Of a stretch of DNA of 6,939 bases, positions 1 through 4,876 are shown one piece after another. A program made the position numbers and the translations under genes. Origin of the DNA: Methanobacteriota archaeon (GTDB lineage: Archaea > Hydrothermarchaeota > Hydrothermarchaeia > Hydrothermarchaeales > JAADFM01); assembly GCA_013152845.1 (NCBI GenBank), contig JAADFM010000146.1, positions 1 through 6,939 on the forward strand, read 5' to 3'. The number at the start of each line of letters is the position of its first letter. The first letter of the stretch is position 1. The notes beneath the pieces were generated by a model. The model made no database searches. It saw nothing but the letters and a program-made list of their open reading frames with translations, and was not told the origin of the DNA.

Positions 1-26
1 CATAAAACGTAATCCCTTCTATCCAT
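1..26 (-). CDS. 5' end of an unidentified gene leaving the window on the left
   Basis: Only the first eight codons are inside the window, reading MDRRDYVL from an ATG at 26-24. The start is supported by a strong Shine-Dalgarno sequence, GGAGGTT on the minus strand at 41-35, nine bases upstream of the ATG, and by an archaeal TATA-like element TTTATAT (79-73) at a suitable distance further upstream. The gene is divergent from the CBS-domain gene and the two share a short intergenic region. Eight residues are too few to suggest a product. A chance open frame cannot be excluded, but start, ribosome binding site and promoter fall in the right order. Confidence 0.5.
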
Positions 27-128
27 GGGGGTCCAACCTCCGTTTGGGACAGTCCTAACTGGAAGAGTACCGATATAAACCTTTTTGTAACAGGAAGGGC
101 TATATATCCCCTGAAACGAGGTTGGCAT
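27..128. promoter_or_regulatory. Divergent promoter region between the left-edge gene and the CBS gene
   Basis: This AT-richer stretch of about 100 bases holds signals for both directions. On the minus strand, TTTATAT (79-73) is preceded by an A-rich BRE-like AAAAAGG (86-80), which would place transcription start near 50, just before the minus Shine-Dalgarno at 41-35. On the plus strand the same box (GATATAAA, 72-79) could start transcription near 102, leaving a short leader that includes GAGGT at 118-122, six bases before the ATG at 129. A second AT box, TATATAT (101-107), would give a nearly leaderless transcript and skip that ribosome binding site, so it is less likely. All start sites are inferred from spacing. 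Confidence 0.5.
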
Positions 129-551
129 ATGGAAAAGGCGGTCGAGGATGTAATGGCCCGGGACGTGGCCGTAACCGACAGGGAATCATCCCTCATCAGT
201 GCCGCAAAGGCCATGAAGGAGCGCGGCGTGGGTGCCCTGGTGGTGGTTGAGGGTGACAAACCCGTGGGTATTATCACCGAGAGGGACTACCTGCGCAAGA
301 CGCTTGAGAAGGGGACCATGGACATAAAGGTTGAGGAAGCCATGTCCGCCCCGGTGGTGAGTGTGCACGCCACCACCCTCCTCTCCGAGGCCCTGGAGGT
401 CATGTCAGAGAAGGGCATACGCCACCTGCCCGTAACTGACGGCGGCCGCCTGGTGGGCATCGTCACCGCCAGGGACATCTTCCCCAGGTACGTCGACAGC
501 CTCCTTGAGTCCTTCAACAAGATCTATTCCATCCTGGAGACCATCAGGTGA
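129..551 (+). CDS. Stand-alone two-CBS-domain protein
   Basis: A 140-residue protein made almost entirely of a tandem CBS (Bateman) pair. The first repeat spans about residues 4-60 and ends in GIITERD (47-53). The second spans about 66-122, with RHLPV (98-102) and GIVTARD (110-116). These G-x-x-T-x-x-D segments are the usual phosphate/ribose contacts of adenine-nucleotide ligands in the family. There is no signal peptide, membrane segment or fused catalytic domain. A short amphipathic helix (about 120-139) closes the chain. Such small archaeal CBS proteins usually act as soluble energy or nucleotide sensors for partner proteins; the partner here is not visible. The start is supported by GAGGT at 118-122. 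The stop overlaps, tail to tail, the probable stop of the convergent CetZ-like gene. The family call is secure and the ligand is unknown. Confidence 0.93.
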   Translation: MEKAVEDVMARDVAVTDRESSLISAAKAMKERGVGALVVVEGDKPVGIITERDYLRKTLEKGTMDIKVEEAMSAPVVSVHATTLLSEALEVMSEKGIRHLPVTDGGRLVGIVTARDIFPRYVDSLLESFNKIYSILETIR

Positions 552-1732
552 TGTCCTCCTCCCCTTCCTTCTCCTCTTTCTCCTTGGTGGTCCTGGCCAG
601 TTCCTTTATGTCCTCGAAGACCTCGCTGAACCTCTTCTGGAAATCGTGAATCTGGATGTCCAGGGACCGCATGCGCTATTTCGGTGACGTCCTCGGAGTA
701 TCCCCCCTTCTTCTTGAGCATCTTGCCCAGGTGGTAGAGGTGCCGTATCCTGTCCGACTTCCTGATGCCCGAAAGGACCAGGGTGACCTCGGTGAGCCGC
801 TTCCTCGGGGAGGGCATGTCCCCGCCCCTGACCTCGCAGCCCTCGATGTGTTTTTCAAGCCATAGCCTTGCCGGGATGCTGCCCAGGAAATCCAGGTACC
901 TCCTGGGGCCCGATACCGCCACCAGGGCCTTCTGGGCGGTCTTGACATCAAAGTCGTGGAGCATCTTCCTTGTGGCCTCCTCGGTCAGGGAGACCACCAC
1001 CCCGGGCTTGTCCGCCCCCCCGTCCCTCCTCCCGAAGAGCCCGCCGCTTTCAGAGACGTCCAGGCTCCCGATACCGATGCTCGAGACACCGGTGAGGGTG
1101 TTGACGATGTCCGATGAGCCGATGACGTTCTCCCCCAGCTCCTCCCGGCTGCGGTACTCCCCAACCTCGAAGAGGTTCCTGAAATGCCTGGCTATCTCGT
1201 TGTTGATGCTGCTGTATGAGCCCCGGAGGTTCACCCGCTTCAGGGAGTCGTTGTCCACCGGGAAGACGGCGTTGGCATGCGAGACGATTCCCTTGAACTG
1301 CTGGGCGAAGTTCATCAGGGCCCTCTCCGGGTCCTCCTGGGATGGGAGGATTCCGATGGAGTAGATGGGCTCCACATAGGACTTCTGCAGCTCCTCGATG
1401 AGGACATCCACCGCACCCCCCGTTCCCCCTCCGATACCCGAGATGACGAAGATGGCGTCCATGGAGGACTTCACGCGGTCGATGTTCTCCACGATGGCGT
1501 AGCTGTCCGCCTCCATGGCCTCCCTGCCCAGGTCCACGTTCTTGCCCGTCCCGTTGCCGTCCAGGAGGTTCTTGCCCAGGAGGAACCGGTTCCTGTGTGA
1601 GAAATAGGCGAGTTCCGAGGCCTCGGTGTCCACCAGTAGCCCTTCGGCATGGACCCTCCCGGTTGCCTCTTTCAGGAACAGGTCCGTCAGTCTGCACCCT
1701 GCCCTGCCTACACCGACTATAAATGGTTTCAC
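524..1732 (-). CDS. Third CetZ/FtsZ-like tubulin-superfamily GTPase, 3' end frameshifted
   Basis: The open frame gives 402 residues. The GTPase core is tubulin/FtsZ-like and closest in feel to CetZ: T1 loop GVGRAGCRL (7-15), T3-like GNGTGKN (59-65), T4 loop GGGTGGA (101-107), EPIYSIGILP (121-130), T7 region VIGSSDIVNTL (203-213), and a C-terminal domain containing CEVRGGD (299-305) and LVLSGIRK (318-325). The T4 loop departs from the canonical GGGTG[ST]G. In T7 the first acidic residue is replaced by Gly205, while Asp208 keeps the second. The start is GTG at 1732, four bases inside the preceding membrane-protein gene (GTGA overlap), with GAGGTG (1746-1741) as ribosome binding site. Residues after about 352 are Gly/Arg/His-rich and look out of frame. 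The natural C terminus is probably the +1 frame ending at 544, which would give about 395 residues. It is likely a filament partner or regulator rather than an efficient GTPase, but that is inference. Confidence 0.85.
   Translation of the reverse strand: MKPFIVGVGRAGCRLTDLFLKEATGRVHAEGLLVDTEASELAYFSHRNRFLLGKNLLDGNGTGKNVDLGREAMEADSYAIVENIDRVKSSMDAIFVISGIGGGTGGAVDVLIEELQKSYVEPIYSIGILPSQEDPERALMNFAQQFKGIVSHANAVFPVDNDSLKRVNLRGSYSSINNEIARHFRNLFEVGEYRSREELGENVIGSSDIVNTLTGVSSIGIGSLDVSESGGLFGRRDGGADKPGVVVSLTEEATRKMLHDFDVKTAQKALVAVSGPRRYLDFLGSIPARLWLEKHIEGCEVRGGDMPSPRKRLTEVTLVLSGIRKSDRIRHLYHLGKMLKKKGGYSEDVTEIAHAVPGHPDSRFPEEVQRGLRGHKGTGQDHQGERGEGRGGGHHLMVSRME
544..672 (-). other. Displaced (+1 frame) C-terminal tail of the third CetZ-like protein
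   Basis: A 42-codon frame that begins at an ATG (672-670), directly after an in-frame TAG (678-676) and a CGC codon, and ends at TGA (546-544). It encodes MRSLDIQIHDFQKRFSEV followed by a Lys/Glu-rich helical tail ending EEDIT. In the first 31 codons, 27 third positions are G or C, as in the neighbouring genes; the long frame over the same bases has 9 of 31. Skipping one base near 676 would join residue Ile352 to Arg-Met-Arg-Ser-Leu-Asp. No good ribosome binding site precedes the ATG, so an independent small gene is less likely than a tail separated from its gene by an indel or by recoding. Confidence 0.75.
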
Positions 1733-2580
1733 CTGGAAGGCACCTCGGCAATTGTCACCGGAGTCGCTCTACCCCAGCTCTTCCCTCCTGCTATGAGGAA
1801 GACTATCAGGACTATGATGACGGCAGCGCCGATGATGAGGTACTTCTTCAGCTCGGACTTCTGCTGCACCCCGGTATCCAGGCCCCTGGCGTCGTCCTCG
1901 ATTCGGGTGAGGGCGTTGAGGGCGGCATCCGCATTGTTCTTGGCCAGTTCCTGGTCGCCCTTCTGGAACAGGGCGTCGGCAGTATCAATCTGGACCCTGG
2001 CATCAGCCAGTCTTGCCTTGAGAGGCACCACATCAATCCCCTTGGCCTCCAGGCCGTCGAGGAGCTCCTTTACCGCCACATATCTGGACTTGGCCTGGTT
2101 GATGGCGTCCTTTGCCTCTGATATCTCCGCGGTGGATACCCTGACGGTTATCTTACCGCTGTCCTGGTACTGGGGGGGTTCACCCTTGTAGTTCACGAGG
2201 GTCTTGAGCTCGATGACGGTGATTTCGGTCTGGGTCTCGACCTCGGGGGCGTTGCCGGTTACCCTTATCTCCACCCTGTCCACGCCGGCGGAGGGCAGGG
2301 GCAGCTCGAAGTTCTGCACCCCATACCTCTGGGGTTCACCACCGTCGATGGTAATCCTGACTTCCGGGCTGGTGAGTTCGGTGGAGTAGTTGAGGGAGGC
2401 GTTCTCGGGGATGATGCCGGTCTTCTCGAGGACGATGTCCGCAACCACGGGGTCCCCGGGTTTGACATAGACCTTGTCCGCCTTGGACTGGGTAGGGGAA
2501 AGATAGTTCTCCACCGCCCACGCGGAGGCGGCGTTCAGGATAATGATTCCAACCACCAAGACCAGAAAAACCTTCCTCAT
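1729..2580 (-). CDS. Exported single-pass membrane protein of the CetZ operon
   Basis: A 283-residue protein I do not recognise by family. It starts with a signal peptide: MRK, then a hydrophobic stretch to about residue 20, with a likely cleavage after AWA (20-22). Residues about 35-148 look beta-rich, possibly one or two Ig-like domains, with sequons at Asn60 (NAS) and Asn64 (NYS) that could be glycosylated. Residues about 150-245 are Ala/Glu/Lys/Asp-rich and predicted helical, perhaps a coiled coil or helical bundle. A membrane helix at about 247-266 is followed by a 17-residue tail with basic residues. The expected topology is a large outside part, one crossing and a short cytoplasmic tail. 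It lies 12 bases after the second CetZ-like gene, whose TAG stop overlaps the Shine-Dalgarno AGGAGG (2594-2589), and its stop overlaps the GTG of the third. The context suggests it anchors or positions the cytoskeletal proteins; this is untested. Confidence 0.85.
   Translation of the reverse strand: MRKVFLVLVVGIIILNAASAWAVENYLSPTQSKADKVYVKPGDPVVADIVLEKTGIIPENASLNYSTELTSPEVRITIDGGEPQRYGVQNFELPLPSAGVDRVEIRVTGNAPEVETQTEITVIELKTLVNYKGEPPQYQDSGKITVRVSTAEISEAKDAINQAKSRYVAVKELLDGLEAKGIDVVPLKARLADARVQIDTADALFQKGDQELAKNNADAALNALTRIEDDARGLDTGVQQKSELKKYLIIGAAVIIVLIVFLIAGGKSWGRATPVTIAEVPSR
1741..1746 (-). promoter_or_regulatory. Ribosome binding site fixing the GTG start of the third CetZ-like gene
   Basis: GAGGTG on the minus strand (1746-1741) lies eight bases upstream of GTG at 1732-1730, inside the last codons of the membrane-protein gene. 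It supports the GTG start, which gives the expected first beta strand and T1 loop (KPFIVGVGRAG), and suggests translational coupling of the two genes. Confidence 0.7.
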
Positions 2581-2588
2581 CAGTTCAT

Positions 2589-2594
2589 CCTCCT
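2589..2594 (-). promoter_or_regulatory. Ribosome binding site of the membrane-protein gene
   Basis: AGGAGG on the minus strand (2594-2589) overlaps the TAG stop of the second CetZ-like gene and is eight bases from the ATG at 2580. The placement favours reinitiation by ribosomes that have just terminated, in keeping with one operon. An ATG immediately after it is followed by a stop within a few codons, which leaves the ATG at 2580 as the start. Confidence 0.7.
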
Positions 2595-3603
2595 AGAGTA
2601 TTGAGTCGATATCGCCCAAAAGCTCCTCGATTTCAGACCTTTTGCCACCTTCATCCTCGTGCTCTATCTCCTTGCCGATATCCTTTAGTCCAACTATATC
2701 CAATATGATATTTAAATACTTTGAGTTCGGGTCGTCCTTGAATACCAGTTCTATCTCCTGTCCGAACCTCTTCTTGGCCCATTCCCTGGCAAAGGACTGG
2801 CCGTAGACGTACTGGGTGTTCCCATAGATGAAGAGGTAGGGCTTCTCAATGCTCACCCCCTCCATGTTGAAGTAGAGGTGGTTCCTGACAATCCTGTCCA
2901 CCAGGTCCTTGATGGCCGTATGCTCTGCCCGGATGCGGAGGAACCCCATGGTGGAGACCTTCCCCTTGTTCACCCTGAGGATTTCCTGCGGTTCCATGAC
3001 CGTCAGGATTTTGAATATCTCCCTGTCCAGGATCTTGTGGGCGGTGACCATATCCTCCCCGCGGGTCATCAGCACGTCGTTGTCGAAGAGGATGGCACCG
3101 TCCCCGGAGGCGATGATATCGTCCAGGTTGGCGTAGGCGTTTTTCACGTAGAGGGTCCCCTCGGATTTCGAGGGCAGCACCAGGACGAGGATGATGGGCA
3201 CGTTGTAGGTCTTCTTTATCCTCTTGGCCAGGTAGGCGACCCCCCCGGTGCCCGTGCCGCCGCCCAGGCCGGCGATGAGGAGAAAGGCGTCGGGTTTCTC
3301 GATATTCACCCTCCGGATGACGTTCATGGCCAGGGTCGACTCCTCCTCGATGATCTTCCTGCCCATCTCCACATCACCCCCGGCACCGTGTCCCTTGGCC
3401 CTGCTTGAGCCTATGAGGACGCGGTTCTCGGTGGGGATGGCACCCAGCTCTGCGATGCTCTCGCAGGTGTCAACGGCCACGGCCTTTACGTCCGCCTCAC
3501 CCTTGAGGGAGAACTTGCTCAGGACACTCTTGAAGATGTCCTTTTTATAGAAGCCTTCCACTATCTGGCTACCGGCCCCTCCGATACCGACAATGGAAAG
3601 CAT
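2593..3603 (-). CDS. Second CetZ/FtsZ-like tubulin-superfamily GTPase, divergent
   Basis: A 336-residue tubulin/FtsZ-superfamily protein. The GTP-binding half is well kept: T1 GIGGAGSQI (6-14), RVLIG (61-65), T3 KGHGAGGD (70-77), T4 GGGTGTG (114-120), and ILFDND (171-176). The second half is unusual. The T7 region reads EPQEILRV (204-211), with two glutamates (Glu204, Glu207) at the positions of the acidic pair. The activation domain is about 30 residues shorter than in the neighbouring CetZ and lacks its EVRGGD segment. The C terminus, after a charged linker (311-323), is EIEELLGDIDSIL, nearly the same as the end of the upstream CetZ. The start ATG (3603) follows a G-rich ribosome binding site (AGGGGGG, 3615-3609) beginning at the stop of the upstream gene. 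It is cytoplasmic, with no membrane segment. The superfamily call is firm; I call it CetZ-like by similarity of the T3 region and by context, and it could be a separate FtsZ-like family. Confidence 0.88.
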   Translation of the reverse strand: MLSIVGIGGAGSQIVEGFYKKDIFKSVLSKFSLKGEADVKAVAVDTCESIAELGAIPTENRVLIGSSRAKGHGAGGDVEMGRKIIEEESTLAMNVIRRVNIEKPDAFLLIAGLGGGTGTGGVAYLAKRIKKTYNVPIILVLVLPSKSEGTLYVKNAYANLDDIIASGDGAILFDNDVLMTRGEDMVTAHKILDREIFKILTVMEPQEILRVNKGKVSTMGFLRIRAEHTAIKDLVDRIVRNHLYFNMEGVSIEKPYLFIYGNTQYVYGQSFAREWAKKRFGQEIELVFKDDPNSKYLNIILDIVGLKDIGKEIEHEDEGGKRSEIEELLGDIDSIL

Positions 3604-3615
3604 GGAGACCCCCCT

Positions 3616-4749
3616 TCAAAGGGTGTCTATATCTCCAAGAAGGGATTCCAGGTCCTTCTCCTTCTGGGGCTCCACGCCGACCTTTTCCTGGACGACCTTC
3701 TCCAGCATGGACTTGACCCGCGGGGCGTTGCCAATCCCTGCCAGGAGGACCACACATCCCACATAGCTGCTCTTAAGCAGGGGGTAGTCCCCGCCCCTTA
3801 CTTCCGTGCCTGTGATGGTGGTCTCGAGCCACTCCCTGGCCTTTTCTATCCCCTTCCTGTCCAGCTGCTCAGGCGGCCCGGCGATGATGATGAGGGCCTT
3901 GTTGGCCGAGCGGTAGTCCGCCGGTAGCAGGAGCCTACCCTTGACCGCCCTCTTGACAACAGAAAGAATCCTCGAGGCCTTTCCAATCTCGTACTGCTTC
4001 TTCTTGAATACCCTGGTGAAGAGCCCCTCCCGCTTTACCTTCTCAGAGGCGTAGCCGATGCTGCACACCCCACCGTCCCTCAAGGTGTTGATGATCTCGG
4101 AAGCGTCCACCACCATCTCCCCCACCTGGCGCCTGGAGCGGGTCTCCCCGGCCCGGCACAGGATGCCGATGCGCTTGACAATCTCCTCGTTTATCCTGTC
4201 ATATGCGGCCCTGACACTCTCGCCGGAGCGCAGGAAGGCCCCGTTGTCCACCAGGATGACGGCATCGCAGCTGGGCAGGAGGGCCTTGAGGGACCTGGCG
4301 GAGTTGAGGGTGTAGATATCCCCTTCGTTCTCGGCGGGCAGGATGCCGATGGCATAGACGGGCTCGTCATAGATCCTCTTGAGGTGCTTTGCCACGACGC
4401 TGATGGCACCGCTGCCGGTCCCGCCCCCCAACCCGGCGATGACAAGAAAGGCGTCCATCTTGCTGACGTTCATGTGGGAGATGCGGTTCAGGATGATCTC
4501 CACCTCTTCCTCGGCTATCTTGGCGCCCTTCTTGTTATCCGCCCCCACGCCGTGGCCCTTGACCTCCGTCTCCCCCAGCAGGATGCGGTCTTCCTGGGGG
4601 ATGTACTGGAGGCCCATGAGGTCGGATATGGCGGTGTTCACAGCGAGGCATTCAAAAGTGTGAGGTGCGTGGCTCTTCCTATCCTCCATCAGGAACAGGT
4701 CAGCAACCTTGCTTCCTGCCTGGCCTAAACCGATGGTCAGTACCTTCAT
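3616..4749 (-). CDS. cetZ: CetZ, archaeal tubulin-like cytoskeletal GTPase
   Basis: A 377-residue protein resembling haloarchaeal CetZ from end to end, as far as I can judge from memory. Visible features are T1 GLGQAGSKV (7-15), NTAISDLMGL (38-47), PQEDRILLG (51-59), T3 KGHGVGADN (64-72), T4 GGGTGSG (108-114), HLKRIYDEPVYAIGILP (122-138), T7 VVDASEIINTL (213-223) and the C-terminal domain with LIIIAGPPE (286-294) and TEVRGGDYP (315-323). Asp215 and Glu218 form the T7 acidic pair; the glutamate matches the T7 residue studied in Haloferax volcanii CetZ1. CetZ proteins polymerise with GTP at the inner membrane face and control cell shape and motility in haloarchaea. The chain ends in DLESLLGDIDTL after a short charged linker. 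It is the first gene of a four-gene operon, with GGAGG (4761-4757) seven bases before the ATG and its own TATA-like box. Confidence 0.93.
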   Translation of the reverse strand: MKVLTIGLGQAGSKVADLFLMEDRKSHAPHTFECLAVNTAISDLMGLQYIPQEDRILLGETEVKGHGVGADNKKGAKIAEEEVEIILNRISHMNVSKMDAFLVIAGLGGGTGSGAISVVAKHLKRIYDEPVYAIGILPAENEGDIYTLNSARSLKALLPSCDAVILVDNGAFLRSGESVRAAYDRINEEIVKRIGILCRAGETRSRRQVGEMVVDASEIINTLRDGGVCSIGYASEKVKREGLFTRVFKKKQYEIGKASRILSVVKRAVKGRLLLPADYRSANKALIIIAGPPEQLDRKGIEKAREWLETTITGTEVRGGDYPLLKSSYVGCVVLLAGIGNAPRVKSMLEKVVQEKVGVEPQKEKDLESLLGDIDTL

Positions 4750-4781
4750 TAGCTTTCCTCCTCATTAGTATAAGTAGGCGG

Positions 4782-4789
4782 CTTTATAA
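4782..4789 (-). promoter_or_regulatory. Candidate TATA box of the cetZ operon
   Basis: TTATAAAG on the minus strand, with an A/G-rich stretch directly upstream that fits a TFB recognition element. Its centre is about 25 bases from the expected start of the short cetZ leader. It is the best-placed box for driving the four-gene operon. Confidence 0.5.
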
Positions 4790-4837
4790 CCTTTTCTCTT
4801 GGGGTTCCCTAATATAAGTTTCGAATAAATAAGAAAG

Positions 4838-4845
4838 TATTTAAT
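4838..4845 (+). promoter_or_regulatory. Candidate TATA box of polB
   Basis: TATTTAAT preceded by AAGAAAG. Typical archaeal spacing would place transcription start around 4865-4870, a leader of about ten bases containing GGTG. The upstream TATAAG at 4813-4818 is a competing choice giving a leader of roughly 35 bases. Confidence 0.4.
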
Positions 4846-4876
4846 CCCTTAGCAAGAATTTCTGTTAGGGTGCAAG

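Larger units (their letters stand above)
4750..4876. promoter_or_regulatory. AT-rich divergent promoter region between cetZ and polB
   Basis: A 127-base region, clearly more AT-rich than the genes on either side. For cetZ, the minus strand shows TTATAAAG (4789-4782) preceded by a purine-rich BRE-like GAGAAAAGG, which would start transcription near 4760-4765, just ahead of GGAGG (4761-4757). For polB, TATTTAAT (4838-4845) after AAGAAAG would start transcription close to the gene, and TATAAG (4813-4818) is an alternative with a longer leader. A second TATAAGT lies at 4769-4775 and makes an imperfect inverted repeat with CTTTATA (4782-4788). No terminator or RNA gene is seen. Box assignments rest on consensus and spacing only. 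Confidence 0.6.

Noticed and set aside
31..50. Possible hairpin GTCC/GGAC placing the left-edge gene's Shine-Dalgarno in its loop
   Set aside because: The perfect stem is only four base pairs, with a mismatch or bulge when extended, so it is too weak to claim as a regulatory structure.
553..590. Pyrimidine-rich stretch after the CBS stop as a T-rich terminator
   Set aside because: It has no run of more than three T, and it is explained by the Lys/Glu-rich tail encoded on the other strand.
704..709. G6 run (minus strand) as the site of the frameshift in the third CetZ-like gene
   Set aside because: A one-base change at the run would put translation into the +1 frame before its TAG at 678-676 and stop it, so the switch has to come after the TAG.
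1716..1725. TATA-like CTATAAATGG on the plus strand
   Set aside because: It is the coding sequence for the first beta strand of the third CetZ-like protein, and no plus-strand gene follows it.
1050..1751. 233-codon minus-strand frame overlapping the third CetZ-like gene
   Set aside because: It is the +1 shadow of the GTPase core. The composition is Gly/Arg/Pro-rich and it has no motif, whereas the overlapping frame carries the T1, T3, T4 and T7 loops.
2878..3408. 176-codon plus-strand frame opposite the second CetZ-like gene
   Set aside because: It is antisense to a gene with clear GTP-binding loops, and it is rich in Asp, Gly, His and Val without a recognisable fold. Other plus-strand frames opposite the operon were rejected for the same reason.
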